A stretch of DNA of 60,000 nt from Tubiluchus corallicola (GCA_030141605.1 JAQGDQ010000022.1:374001-434000); one strand, 5' to 3'. Positions 44,880 to 57,345 are shown, counted from the first letter of the stretch. Program-made: numbers and translations. Notes: a model not told the origin generated them from the letters alone.

Positions 44880-45480
44880 GAAGTCAAGGCGACAAATCGA
44901 AAAAATGACATCGATGACGCTATACTGAATTCGAGAAAGCAAATTGAAAATCTGACTTTCGACTGAAAATCGATGCAGAATTCATTCTAGTATGTTCCCA
45001 TAAAGTTTCATGACGCTCATGGCTGTAGGCTTTTTCGAAAACGACACTATTGCTGTTACCTTGAACACAAGATGGTAGACCAAAATCCGACTCCGTCAGT
45101 CGATGCAGAGTCTGCTCTAGTACATTCTTTAAAAATTTCATGACATTCGCTTCAAATTGACGGAGTCTTGGTCTTATCTGAAAATGATGTTATCGCGCCA
45201 TCTTGAATTCAAAATGGTAAGCCGAAAAGCGGACTCCGGCAGTCGATACAGAATTCGCTCTAGTACATTCCTGTCCAGTTTCATGGCGATTCCTAGCAAA
45301 CTGGCAGAGTTGTAGGCTTTTCTCGAAAATGATGTTAACACCGCCATCTTGAATTCAACATCAAAGACTCGACTTGCTCTGTCGATACAGAATTCGATCT
45401 AGTAGATCCGTGTGTAGTTTCTTGACGATTCTTTGCAAATTTGTGGAAGTTTAAGCATTTGTTCAAAAGAAAGGCCATTC
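44880..45480 (+). repeat. Tandem array, four units of 130-143 bp plus a partial unit
   Basis: The CGATGCAG/CGATACAG anchor recurs at 44971, 45101, 45244 and 45383. Each unit has the order TCTAGTA, GTTTCATGACG, GTAGGCTTTT, CGAAAATGATGTTA, CGCCATCTTGAATTCAA and a following CGACTC. A partial unit precedes the first. No unit has a conserved open frame, so this is satellite-like DNA. Confidence 0.85.
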
Positions 45481-45664
45481 CCCAACAAGAAAAACAAGAA
45501 CAATAACAACAACTTCCAGAAAAGTAGCGATTTGGGTCAAGCCCTCGACCTAGAAAGCATGTGTTGATGCAAAATAATGATAACACCGCAATTATGTTTT
45601 TTGACTTATTTTATAAAACTGTTCTACCAAGTTTTAAAAAGTGACTGAAATTACGAAACAAAGA

Positions 45665-45722
45665 CGATAGCGGTGGCAGTGATAGTAGCAGCCGCGACGA
45701 CGACGATGACAGTGACGACACG
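45665..45722. repeat. GAC/GAT-rich trinucleotide tract
   Basis: Imperfect CGACGACGACGATGACAGTGACG-type repeats (excerpt shortened); one of several such tracts in the window. Confidence 0.8.
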
Positions 45723-46084
45723 GATACAACACTACATTTTTGTCTACTGATTTCTCCAATTTTTTTGCAAATCCTGTGCTATTAATATTTAAGTTACGTT
45801 TACATAAAATGCCGAAAATTAGAAGTGGTTTATTACTCGAGTTACAAAATTAGGAATCACGATTCCTTTTTCCTTTATAATGATGTACAACGATTCGCTT
45901 TTGAGAAATAAAAGCATGAAAGGTTAAATAACGCAGCGCTTTATTATCAAATCGATTGAGTTAATTATTTACGAAGTACCATTGATTGACACGTGGCAGT
46001 GAGCTTTGTTCTTTCCACTGCTGGCTTTCAATGTACGTGGTTATGACAAGTGCCCGGTAAGAAACAAAACCGTTTTCTTGCTTT

Positions 46085-46175
46085 TGATTTCTGGCAAGCT
46101 TCTACAGTGTAGATGCGTTTCCTGCTGTAACAAGTTTCAACACTAAATGGATGGATGACCACCAAGAAAGTTGCT
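46085..46175 (+). repeat. 5S-rRNA-like fragment (copy E)
   Basis: GGCAAGCTTC, then TGGATGGATGACCACC. The latter is near-identical to copy A around the box-C motif. The middle is divergent. Confidence 0.35.
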
Positions 46176-48324
46176 TCCGGACGGGTTGCATCCGATTGCT
46201 TCACTTGTTAAAATTCGGATGGCTAAGACATGGTCTCAAGTCTACCATCTAAAGCTCAGTACTCTTCACAATTACTACAGTTAGCAAAAAATTGTAGCAC
46301 CAACCGTATTCAAAATCATTGTAAATTAACCTTTAGCATTTCCCTTGGGATTTAACAAAAATATTCAGGGAAATTCTCAATGAACAGCGCTCTTCATGTA
46401 TGCTGAAAGGCCTATGTCAACAAAACTAGTACTTTGGAGTTCGTTTTTTGTCACTTCGGCAACTATAATAGCTAATTGACAAACAACAGCAAGCACACTG
46501 TGTAAAGATGACCCTGACCAACTGATTAAATAATTACGTAACTAAATGTGCATGATTTAAAGAGTTCCACCAATTTTTACCGTAAGTAGCATCCTAATCA
46601 TTAATGTTCTAACTGGATTAAATATAGCAATACTGTAGTCAAATAGACTTTATTTCTAATGTTAGTTAAAAATCAAGTTTAACTAAAACCTTTGTGCAAG
46701 ACTAGTTTGTCATAATTTCTGCAGATCAGATAGACGTGGCACGGCATGCATTAATTGCAAATATTAGCGTAAACATTTATACCACTTTCATCTAAAAATC
46801 ATATAATCATGTCAACTGTTAATATCTGTTAAGTGCAATACCATTTAGGCATTACTCCTACTACACACTACACTTCACACGACCCACTACTACTACCCCC
46901 TCCCCCGCCACTATTAATTCACTACCACTGAAATACCACTGTTACAGCTGCATTGCCATTATCACTGTGAATATCTCTAGTACTGCAATTATCACAACCA
47001 CTCACTATACAACTGCTGTAAGTGATCTACCACCACAACCACCACCAACTAAGAGGGTCACTCTAGATGAGGCCGGCGACCAATCCACCGGTCGGAGAAA
47101 TATTGCGTTAAGACAGACTATCTCACAATAATGGTGACCCATTTAAAGTCTAAATACAAAAAGACGTCTTAAGCAATGCTTTTGATTCTTATTCCACAGA
47201 GCTTGCCAAGATTTTGAAAAGTTCAAGGTGTGTGTGGTGACTTTTGAGATACGCAGAAATTTGTCACAGTTAAACAGATATGTGTACACATGGCTAGAAT
47301 TATGTGGTCAATCATTATCACCCCTTCAAAGTTTAACAGCTCAACATAATACAGCTTGTTGTTCACGTTCAGGTCATACAAAATACATGCATGATGTAGT
47401 AAGTTAAAGCATTTAACTAAAGTTACTCAAGTTAGGCTTGATGAAAAAGCATTTCACGTAGATGGTCACGTAGTAAGCTAATAACGTACAATTTTATGGC
47501 GAAATTGTTATGCCTCCTTAAATAGGTAGAATTACGCGCCGAACACAGAACTACAAGTACAACTGGAGTAAGTACACATTAACAAACTTATAATAATACT
47601 GACGCCAATACCTATATGGCGAAATTAAGGCATATTATCAATTTTCTTACCTTACTACTTTTATCCCTGAATTCTGTATTTTGATATCAAATAGTTGCAA
47701 AATAACATTGTAATACATTATAATTCTGTTTTAATATCAATTTGTTACTTATTGCTTCTTTAATGTAATCGTCTACTGGTGGAAAAAACCGCAGTTATTA
47801 AACATCTGAAACTAAGCTTGGTTGAAAGAAAAAACATGAACGTGACAGAGATCCATAGAACCTGGATTTGAACCAAGGACTTCAAGATTGCATTGTTAAC
47901 TTACAATATTACATTCCACTTACTTATTAGTACGGCACAATAATTTGTTAATGGTATAATTTTATTTATTAAGTAATATATGTTTACACTTGCCAGAAAT
48001 TTCCATTTTTTATGAAATTTGCAAGAAATGTTTTGTTGCCAGGAAGTCTAGAAGGTTATTTTGAAGCTAAGTACGTTTTCATACATATGTCAGGATTTAA
48101 AAATCAACAGCAAGACCTACTATGTATACATAATTAAAATGTGCACGTATAATAAATTCTATAATCATAATTCTGTGGTTGTAGAAGGACCGCAATCTAG
48201 AGCATTATCAAGAGTAATACTCTAGCCAATGTATAGGAATATCGGCATATCGCCATAGCCATGTTAGGTTGTGTACACATCCACTTTCAATGAAGTCATG
48301 AAGAGTACAGTAGATTTTGTACTA
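46176..48324. other. Intergenic stretch
   Basis: It contains a CCACTACTAC/CCACCACAACC-rich region at 46860-47060 and a tRNA B-box-like string on the minus strand at about 47863. No gene seen. Confidence 0.45.
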
Positions 48325-48405
48325 GAAGCGTGTTTTGGCGGGTCACCCATCGATTTGTTGACCAGGCTCAGCGATACTTAACTTCGGTCGCTCAGCACCC
48401 ACCGG
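48325..48405 (-). repeat. 5S-rRNA-like fragment (copy C)
   Basis: On the minus strand: GCGACCGAAGTTAAGT, GAGCCTGGTCAAC, CGATGGGTGACCCGCC. This is the best match in the window to the 5S order CTCGGAAGCTAAGC, GGGCCTGGTTAGTAC, GGATGGGTGACCGCC. Confidence 0.5.
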
Positions 48406-48808
48406 GACCAATCAGTACGGTTTTATATGTTTTGTGAAATTATTAGCTCTGGGTTTTAAACCTTTAATAGACGACCAATAAAGTTTCTTTTGCTATTACC
48501 TGAAAAGGTCGAGAGAATGCGAAAGCGAAAGGAACCTTTATCGTTGTTATTATTGTAGTTTCTAAAAAACGAATTACTAGTTTTACGTACTAATTTATGA
48601 AATGCAATATCAATAACTAAAAAGATCTGCAAATTTTAAAAATTACGTTACTTACTCAACATTATCTTTTTTGTCTTTCATGATACCTATTGTTCTTGAA
48701 CACAACAATTAAAAAACAATTATTCACAAATTTACAACACAGCATATATTTTAGATATTTTCTTCTCAAGTTTTCAACACTTTCACATCAAGTTGGCCGC
48801 ATTTTCAG

Positions 48809-48896
48809 AACAATTGACCCATATTGGCAGTCAATACACATTTATGACTCGAAGGACGACTCCTGGCGATGGCAAAAGGCAGAGACATGTACGCAG
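48809..48896 (+). other. Candidate isolated exon
   Basis: An 88-bp segment between ATTTTCAG and ACGCAG-gtaatt, open as TIDPYWQSIHIYDSKDDSWR and WQKAETCTQ. The IYDSKDDSW part recalls Kelch-type repeats. No neighbouring exons were recognised. Confidence 0.2.
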
Positions 48897-49119
48897 GTAA
48901 TTTTGTTTACGGAGAAAGTGAAGGTTCGATGACCAAAGACAAGAGGATGACCATCGTTTACGTCAAAACGACAGTAATTACATTATGTGATGCACGTATC
49001 ACTCCGGGAATGAGCAGCCTTAAGTATATCCGCTAGCGTGTTTGCAGAGTGTAAACAACTAAGCATGTTGCACGCTGCATAACATTATGGACGATGTTAA
49101 AAAAAGAGTTTCAGAAGGC

Positions 49120-49190
49120 AAAACTGGCAGAATCGCTCAGACTTTTAAACATTGATTGCCGCGAGTTCGAGCCTGTAAATGTGATGAACA
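49120..49190 (+). repeat. tRNA-like SINE head (weak)
   Basis: TGGCAGAATCGCTCAGAC resembles a tRNA A box region and GCGAGTTCGAGCCTG a B box, about 40 nt apart. The cloverleaf stems do not pair well, so this is at best a degenerate tRNA-derived SINE. Confidence 0.25.
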
Positions 49191-52100
49191 TTTTGGCGAC
49201 TTTTCAGACCAATTAAAGATGGTTCACACACATGCATGCATCATTTTTACGCGTTTCGCAAGACAGGGACAAAACACGAAAGAATTGTAACTCTGCAGCA
49301 CTAAACACACAAACTAAAACTATCCTCATGGCACTATCATAAATTCCGCCGCCGCACGAATGTGAAAGCGCCCTTTGGCCTTATTACACGCGAGCGGTGG
49401 GACCTTGAGTGATATGAGTGACTTGACGCCTACAAGTTTCAAAATTCGAATAATCTATCGTGTTTAATGGTACTGGCAATCTGAGACATAAACATTCATT
49501 TTACTCTTGAAATCGTGCCACAATTCAAGATCGAAATCGTGATCACAAAATAAGATAGTGTAATCGTTTTTTACCAATTATATGACTATGAGATAATAAT
49601 AAATATTGCGTAGAAAAATACTCGAAGGACCGGATGAATAAATATCTTTATAAACTGCACGGCTCCTTAAAAGCATAAGTTCGATTTGGCCACCAAAGCA
49701 GGTTGCAATATTCAGTATAGTGCGCAACATTATTGCCGTAATCCCATTGACGTAAAAATATAATTCTTAGATGTGCTGTTCTTAGATTCTTAAAAGCTTT
49801 ATAAACTCCATTGACTACATGTTATGCATAATTTCAAATGACATCACGGAATAAATTCCTACTGACGAATTTGAAACAACTAATAAAAAATGTCACAATA
49901 TAATACCTGCTATTTTAACTGTTCCAGTTCTTTACAAGTAACCTGCTCAATTAACATTTGCATATGCAAAAGACGTTGCAAAAAAAGTTGATGTATTATA
50001 GGATTTATAAGTAATTAAGTAGTAGCAAACAGACAGTCATATTTAATATGTAAAACTTTTGACAATTTCTAATTAATGGAATACCTTAGCACGCAAAACA
50101 AAACCACTTTAAACAGCGAACGTTATATTTGAAACGTTCAACAGAAACGTGAAAATAAACAGAAGAAAAAGCTGCATATTGGCAATATTGCTGTTGGCGT
50201 TTCAACTGAAACAGCTTCTGCAATTAAAAACAACTTTTGAAAGGGATATTTTGGGCATTTCAGTCTGATTTGTGCCAAGACAGGGGAGGAAAACGAGAAA
50301 CTCATTTTTTTCACAGTCTACAAAAATATTACAGAGTCAACAGGAAGACACTAAGCTGCAATAAATTTGCATTAGTCCATCACATCATGTATTTTTAGTA
50401 GCTGCAGTTTCCAGTGCAAGTAATGATTTGCCTAGCTGCATGCGTTAAAGCTACGATAAACCTACGATGTATGTGTTTGCAACCTGAAAAGAATATGTAA
50501 AGAAATGAAAATAATAATTCAGTTAAATAAAATCAAACTTTCTGTATGCTAAGAAGCCAAGGTACTCTAAATGTTTTAACAATTTAAAAATAGACTTGTA
50601 CTCAAAATTAAGTAACTTCCATTTTCAGCACATTCAAGGTGATCTGACTATCAGTCCAGTTTAGTACGTAGTAATTAGATTGTTCCGTTTAATTATCAAA
50701 CTAAGTGCAGTAAAGTAGTTTCTCAAAATTTCATGTTTTAAGTCATCATTCTGTGTCCACAAAATTGCTTACAAAATTAACTTCTTACCAGGCCGAAAAT
50801 GCCTTACAAGAAGACAATCTTTTAGCATGAACGTATTAGCTAACCATTTTTCTACAGCTTCTACTATAGTATTTTCTGTTTATGATAATTTGAAACTGAA
50901 TACAAAACTTTTAAGTCGATTTCGAGTACTTTTTCTTTTCTACCGTAATCCAAGTTACCCATTTACAGAATACAGACAGTAACTATTACGATTCTCAAAT
51001 GGCGAACTGAGGTGAAATATCGTCCTTAAAATAACCCAAGCTCTTCTCAAAATATTTTTCAAAGATGGAGATGCCAGGTGTTTTGAGATGTTTTTGTTAA
51101 AACTCCTGCTGGGTGAACCAGATTTGCGAATAGACGAATTACAGGCTTTACGAACTTCAAATTGGTGGTTAAAGGAATAAAAACAATTCAAAACCAATCT
51201 GAACGTCATAATATGAACAGCAGCACAAAAAATAAAATAACAGCATTAGACGGTGTATAGACAGTCAAACAACGTTGTTTTCCAGAAACAGGCGGTGGAG
51301 GTGCTGGTGCTGGTGTTGATGATGATTATGATGATCGTGATGATGATCACGATGACGATGATAACCACGACGATGACTACACTGCGACAGTGGCAATAAA
51401 ATAACGAATACAGCGATGGCAAGTTCTGCATTATTGTAAGTGGCAGCAAATTTCCATGAGAAAACCATAAATCTAAATCAAAATCGTTGTACTTACGTGA
51501 CTGTACATGTGTATTGAACTGCATAAGAATGACCCGTTGGCGCCAATTAAGCACTAATGAACCAATAATCCTATATACCTATAGCTATAACTAATGTTAT
51601 TGACTGGATTAAAAGCCTAGTTAGGAACGCCTGCGTGTTCACGGCATTTCATTCGAGTAATTAGATGTATACACGACCAGAATGACTATTCAATTTATTG
51701 AGATATTTGTCTGGAAATTTCCCATAAAACTTAAGGCAAAACAATTATTTACATATTTTTACCATGTGAAATCTGTTACCAAGACTATTTTATTGATGAA
51801 AATTCATTAGATATTTTGTTTAGCAAGTTACGTAATTACGTATCATTGTTCAAAGCTAGTTTGGTAATAAAAAATATGAACTTTATTATATCATAAACAC
51901 AAACACCCAATGCGGGTTTATACTGAAATGGCTAATGTATTAACGAAAGGTTAATAAGAATAATTAAAGTTATTCAAAGTCAATCAACTGTGCTGCAACA
52001 TCAATAAATGTAGCCTTGCGGGTGTATGTACGTTACAATGTTTTGTATGCAAACGTTATTGTTAACATGACTAAACCCAATCACGTTATACACGACTTTT

Positions 52101-52749
52101 TACAAGCCGTCTTCAAAAAATTATTTTAGTTCAGAAGCTTGTTTGGAAATAATTAAACCCTTAGAAACTTGTACAATAAACTACTATTACATACGCCACA
52201 TTAATAATTACAGATACTTCCGTATTGCACCTGCTCAAACTGATTTTTGGAGTAAAGTCTATTCCAACATAAATTTTGCTAGGGAATTCATATAGAAAAA
52301 CCGATTGCCTTGTTAGTAATACGACAAGATTTCTTTTTTGTCTTATATAGCACCTTTAATATTTTAGATTACCTTAAAACTGAGTTAAAAGGCTATTATT
52401 AAACTGTGCACGAAGATGGGGTATAGTTGAGTTGCCACGAAATACCCTTAGCGACTGAAGATAAGCAACCCAGACAGTCAGCAAATGGATAAGTGATTGG
52501 CTGGAGAGTGGCTATTTCTTTCGGAGAGGGAGAATGCATGCACATCAGTTCAGTGTTTCAGGAATTTCAGAAAATTATTCTTGATAATGAGCTAGATTCT
52601 AGTCCTGCTACATGAAGCAGACCTTGCTGTAGAGCGCCAGATCACACCTTGCAGAAAACTAAACTACATAAAAAATATGGGGAAAGGATTATTGCAAGCA
52701 CGTATAAACTATAAGCATAATTTTCATCGCTTTCGGTACAAACCCGGGC
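49191..52749. other. Intergenic stretch
   Basis: AT-rich. A GAT/CAC-rich trinucleotide tract occupies 51298-51372. No gene recognised. Confidence 0.5.
51298..51372. repeat. GAT-rich trinucleotide tract
   Basis: Imperfect GGTGCTGGTGTTGATGATGA-type repeats, the source of a His-rich minus-strand frame. Confidence 0.85.
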
Positions 52750-53324
52750 AAAGACATTTCCATGAGGGTAGATTCATTTCCAGAAAAGTTTTTTCCTACA
52801 AAATATTTCGCCAGAAAAAAAATCCACGGGAAACTTTCTTGTCAGAAAAACTTACTTCCAAGAAAAATCTTCCCAGAAAAGATTTTTCCCAGAACTGCCA
52901 TCTCCCAGAAATTTTAGAAAATAAAATTCACAGAAATTTTGCCAGAATAAATCCTTTTTAAAGCTTAGTTAAATATTAGGAAACAGAAAAGTATGACGAT
53001 ATTGTAGTTTAGTCTAACTACGCGTATTCATAGATATGGATCATATGATAAAAAATTAGTAAACTCGTTCAGGCAAGAAAGCAGATTTGCAATGTCAGAA
53101 CGATTAGGGTATGTACATGCAGTACTGAATACTCGGCTTCAGTATAAGTTAGCCAAGAATAGCCTCAGAATTAATCATCTTCTTGCTGTTGTTGCTGCCA
53201 CCGCTGCCGCTGTTGCTGTGACAAACCAAAGTTAAAAAACTTTTGCACTTTTGTTTCAATCTGAGTCAGACTTGGGATACTTGTTCATCTTGGGGCGAGG
53301 AGAACACTTGAGTGATTCGCGGTG

Positions 53325-53415
53325 TGCGCTTGGCTACGAAAGCTAAGCAACACCGAATCTGACAACTAATTGGTTGGGTGATCGCTTAGGAATCTCACTG
53401 TTGAGTAGTTTCTTT
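53325..53415 (+). repeat. 5S-rRNA-like fragment (copy B)
   Basis: CTTGGCTACGAAAGCTAAGC, then TTGGTTGGGTGATCGCTTAG and GGAATCTCACTGTTGAGTAG. It follows 5S through the 3' end (GGGAATACCGGGTGCTGTAG), the longest collinear match here. Confidence 0.55.
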
Positions 53416-53679
53416 CACTGCGAAGCCGAATTATCGTTCGTTCAGGGATGACGTACATGTATCTAAACGTAACTGTGACACCTCTGCCACTTTAGCATTT
53501 TATCTCAAAGAATTATCTTAATAGTGAATTAGGATCTGGTTCAACCTTAGCAGGCCCTGCCATTAAGTACTGCCCAGTGGCTTGCTGTACACCAAAGACC
53601 TGTAAAAAGTCTTGCGAAGGAGCGTAACTTATTGGGCAGAATTAAACCCCAAGATACATATATGTACAAATCTAAATTA

Positions 53680-54320
53680 AATTAAATCAAATCATTTATT
53701 TTATCCGAAACAAAAAACAACATGTCAATAATTACAACTTATGACCATGTGGATGGGAAGGCGTGGCGACAAACATACGTTATCGGATCAGCCACACCAC
53801 ATCGGTTTTTGAATAGTTAATAGATAGAGCCAAACAGTCTGCAACTGTAATATAATAAGTAGAATAAGTAAAAAAATATATAAATCAAACAAATAATTAA
53901 ATTTAATGATGATTTAATAAAGCAAAAAACTAACAAGTAAAATAATTTAACTAATTAAACATAAAACATATTTGCGAACAGAAACACAGTAGATTACAGT
54001 GGAAGAAGCAAAACATCATGTAAATTAATAACAGCCAATAATAATTCACGAAACCAAACAAATGTTACAATGCAATGCATTACAAAATAGTAATCCTAAG
54101 TGTGCAAATCAGAGTCTCGTACATAGTAATAACATTCGGTAGGCAGCTGTAAATATCGTCTAAATATTTAGATTTATTTAAGTATTCCCTCAAAAGCAGT
54201 ATCAAAATTGAATTTCATAAAAAAATATGTAAATAATAGTTCGGAAAGCCTCGATGTTTCCATTTTCTACATAGTTTTTTGAACTTTGATTCAACTCCTG
54301 TGACAATCAGTTAAATTTTA
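53680..54320 (-). mobile_element. Possible LINE 3' end
   Basis: On the minus strand an AT-rich segment ends AAATAAATGATTTGATTTAA followed by TTTAATTTAG, like the short-repeat tail of some non-LTR elements. No ORF2 motif is readable, so this is weak. Confidence 0.22.
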
Positions 54321-54329
54321 TGAGAGCTG

Positions 54330-54605
54330 AATGAAAGAAAGGGGGAGGGAGAGAGAAAGCAAGATAAGTGGGACAAAGGGGTGAGGGAAAGAGGGAGGGG
54401 TGGAGAGAAGAGAGAAGCAAAGAGATAAAGACAGAGAAGAAGAGAGAGACTACGAAGACGAGAGTGAAAGATAGCGAAGAAGAAGAGAGAGGGGGAACGA
54501 AATGGGGATACAGGGGCAGGGAAAGAGAAAGGGAAAGAAAATCGCTAGGTAGGGAGGAAGGTAGAGAGGGAAAGGCAAAGAGAAAAAGAGAAATGGAAAG
54601 CTTTA
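54330..54605 (+). repeat. Polypurine tract, ~275 bp
   Basis: Almost wholly A and G on the plus strand (for example GAAAGAGGGAGGGGTGGAGA), with few pyrimidine interruptions. It yields an Arg/Glu/Lys-rich frame that is not a gene. Such tracts can form triplex (H-) DNA. Confidence 0.93.
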
Positions 54606-55836
54606 TTCTATTAATGTAAGAGATCTCGCAATTAAAAACGTAACAGTGATTTTTCTCATAAAAATCTTTCCAGAAAAAAGTTTTCTAGGAAAAATATTTG
54701 CCTCGAAAAAAGTTTCCTGGGAAAAATTTATCAGGTAGATTTTTTTCGAGAGTAATTTCTCTGGAAAAAAGATGTTCTGTAAAAAATCTGAGAAGCAAAT
54801 TTTCTGGGAAGCGGACCAAAACCTTCTGTGGGACTAAAACAAGTCGTTGATCGTAAATTTTAACCAGCCAACACAGTTTATTGTGCCAGCTTTAAATTAG
54901 TGGCCCTTTAAGAAATGTTGCGTTACACATTTTATTACCATCATCCCACATTTCACTAGGACAAGACTGTCACACAAAAGTATCGATTTTTTGTTGAAAT
55001 TCTTCACTAATGATATACTGCAACAGATATCATATAGAACAGATGTTTTTAGACAACCCAAGCAATCTTCTTGCTTTCCAACTTGCTTAAAAAACGTTAA
55101 GGCTTAGCAGATGTAATCTGCTGATGATCACTCCAATTCATTTAGCATGATTACCAGACACTGCGCAGATTCCTTGAAACAGGGATGCCAAAAAAGTTGG
55201 AAAATGCACAAAATGCTGAAGTATGGCGGCAAACGTTAGCACTTTCATAATGACGTTTGCATATGAAGGATCTGGCCAAAGAGATATCGACACAGCTATT
55301 TAATTAGCCTTAGGTCAATAATACAAGCTTCCGTGCTTCTCTGAGTGGCAAACGGCAATAAACCACTAAATCGTTGAAATACGATAACGGCAATAACAAT
55401 GATGACGACTATGCTGTTATTAGCGCTTATGGCAGTTGCTATGTATAGCAGAGTGGCAGTGGCATCTGGTAATGACAATAAATGTCAACAAGGATATGCT
55501 GGAGTATTGACGGTACCGCCAATGGAAATAACGCCAACATCGTCATCATCGTCGCCGTCGTCATCACCGCCAATACCATTAACCATGCTTATCATGGAAT
55601 CTCATAAGAATAGTGAATAAAAGCTTATTAATTTCATTTGCATTATGACAGTGATAAATACGACGACGACAAAGATTATAACGGCAACAATAACGATAGT
55701 GCATGACAAAACTGATCTGTAAGTTAGTTAACTTAAGTGGCATTCACAGTATAAATTAAATTATTTTTTAATAATGTACAACCTCTATCCACACAAATTC
55801 ACTACCTACTATCGTTAAGGGGAAAGCCATCGTCAT

Positions 55837-55912
55837 CACAAATTCACCACCTATCATCATCAAAGGAACCACTATAGTTCTCACTTTGATGATGATAGAC
55901 GGTGAATTTGTG
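55837..55912. repeat. Inverted repeat, 29-bp arms and 18-nt loop
   Basis: Arms 55837-55865 and 55884-55912 match at 27 of 29 positions. The loop itself contains GAAC and GTTC that can pair. A third, partial copy of the arm (CCACACAAATTCACTACCTA) precedes it at about 55791-55810. Confidence 0.88.
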
Positions 55913-57235
55913 TGGATTGAGATTTGTTGAGAGCAATTTTTGTATTGGTGGCCAATAGCACACTTAGTGACTTCAACAATCCAGTACAATCACAAATCTT
56001 GCACTCAGCAATTGGACCGCTTAGTCAATAAGAAATTTAGGTTTTCCAGTTTTGTCACAACAGAAAATGTAAAGACAAGACGTTAGTATACAAAGCTACG
56101 CGCCAATGAGGGCTAAATACTGGCACGAACACTAATCGAAATCAGTTACAATGCTTTTTCAAATTTACACGATTAGCGAAGACACGAAGTAGTATCAAGT
56201 ATATCAGTGCTCGGCCACAAATTAACTGTCCTGACCTCGTCACAAATTAAATGTGACTGATTTCCTCGTAGTCTAACTTCTTTAACATAACCCCAAAGTT
56301 GGTCCTATGGCTAAAGTTAATCAACACCGAGGTTTGTCAATGAACAGAATCAATGGACGAGGGAAGGCCGGTTTAACAATCGCTCTGCGTAGTTTCATTT
56401 GTCGTACTGATTCTCGTGAGTGTATTCATATCAAAACGGGCTTAAGACATCTCTACCAGTTTAATGTCTCATCATAGAGGACATACATACGTGATAATCA
56501 ACAAAGTCGCCACAACCATTAACTCAAAGTGAACTTCAAGCTGATGCCTCACAGATGAGGTTCCCCCTATACTTCAAGTGATGGCACTATCTGTCCGCCT
56601 TGCAAGGAGGTGTCCACATTAACCACGTATTAAATGCATAAAAGACTAGTACGCTACATGTAAATTTTCGTTGACACGTCACCTTTTCAGGTATTTTTTA
56701 TTTTATTAATGTGCAAAATCTAAAAACCTCATTCATTGAAATTCTTACTACTAGTTGATATACTAATTTGTCCTGGTGGTTCTAAATTAAGGAGTTAGAA
56801 ACTACAGCCTGATTCATTTGAAACTTTACGACAAAAAATAATTCAAGTCAATTAGCTCAAAAATAATCAATTTGTTCAAGGCGCCGAAAATTTTTCAAGG
56901 CATAGCTTTTTTGTCGGGCTGAGAATGTACATTCAGCTGCTAAAAAGTCTTGTTCATACTATATCAAAAATTTCTAAATAGCAAAGCGTGAATCATAACG
57001 TAAAAAATCTAGAAAATAAACCCAAACGTAAGTTGCATAACCAGAAATATTTAATACAAACACAAACTGCAGAACTGTGAAAAAACAGCTCTATAACACG
57101 AATTAACCAAAAATCATGACTTATTACTTTCATTTGTTTCACGGACGCTCGATAGTTACTTCAAAAAGTCTGTAATTTGCAATTTGATAAAACAAATCTA
57201 TGTGGCACTTTCCTGTTTATTCTTACATCTTTTCT

Positions 57236-57345
57236 TACAGCAGGTTCAGACTAAAGCGTTCTCTCGCAAGTTCTCTCGGAGAGTAAACTTGCAAGTGTGA
57301 ACGGCTTTGCGAGTTCTCTCGCAAATTACTGCAAACTCAGAGCCA
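57236..57345. mobile_element. Possible DNA-transposon terminus
   Basis: AGGTTCAGACTAAAGCGTTC, then several direct and inverted GCGAGTTCTCTCGCAA-like segments and GTGTGAACGGC. The subterminal repeat style recalls Harbinger-type ends, but no partner end or transposase is recognised. Confidence 0.25.

Larger units (their letters stand above)
52750..54832. mobile_element. Second foldback-like arrangement (short tandem units in inverted orientation)
   Basis: The left cluster (52750-52965) repeats units such as CCAGAAAAGTTTTTTCC about ten times. The right cluster (54640-54832) reads as the same kind of unit on the minus strand, e.g. CTTCCCAGAAAATTTGC. The ~1.7-kb middle holds a 5S-like copy, a possible LINE tail and a purine tract. 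The units are partly palindromic, so orientation is less certain than for 34233-35404. Confidence 0.35.

Noticed and set aside
47855-47900. tRNA-like T arm on the minus strand (GGTTCAAATCC)
   Set aside because: A five-pair T stem can form, but no D arm, anticodon stem or matching 5' acceptor strand is present within tRNA length.
52677-52961. 94-codon basic frame
   Set aside because: It coincides with the degenerate CCAGAAAA-type unit cluster; the residues follow the DNA repeat.
54368-54619. 83-codon Arg/Glu/Lys-rich frame
   Set aside because: By-product of the polypurine tract.
55399-55620. 73-codon frame with a signal-peptide-like start and a Ser-rich tail
   Set aside because: It lies in ATGACG/TCATCATC-type low-complexity DNA, with no splice, promoter or homology support.
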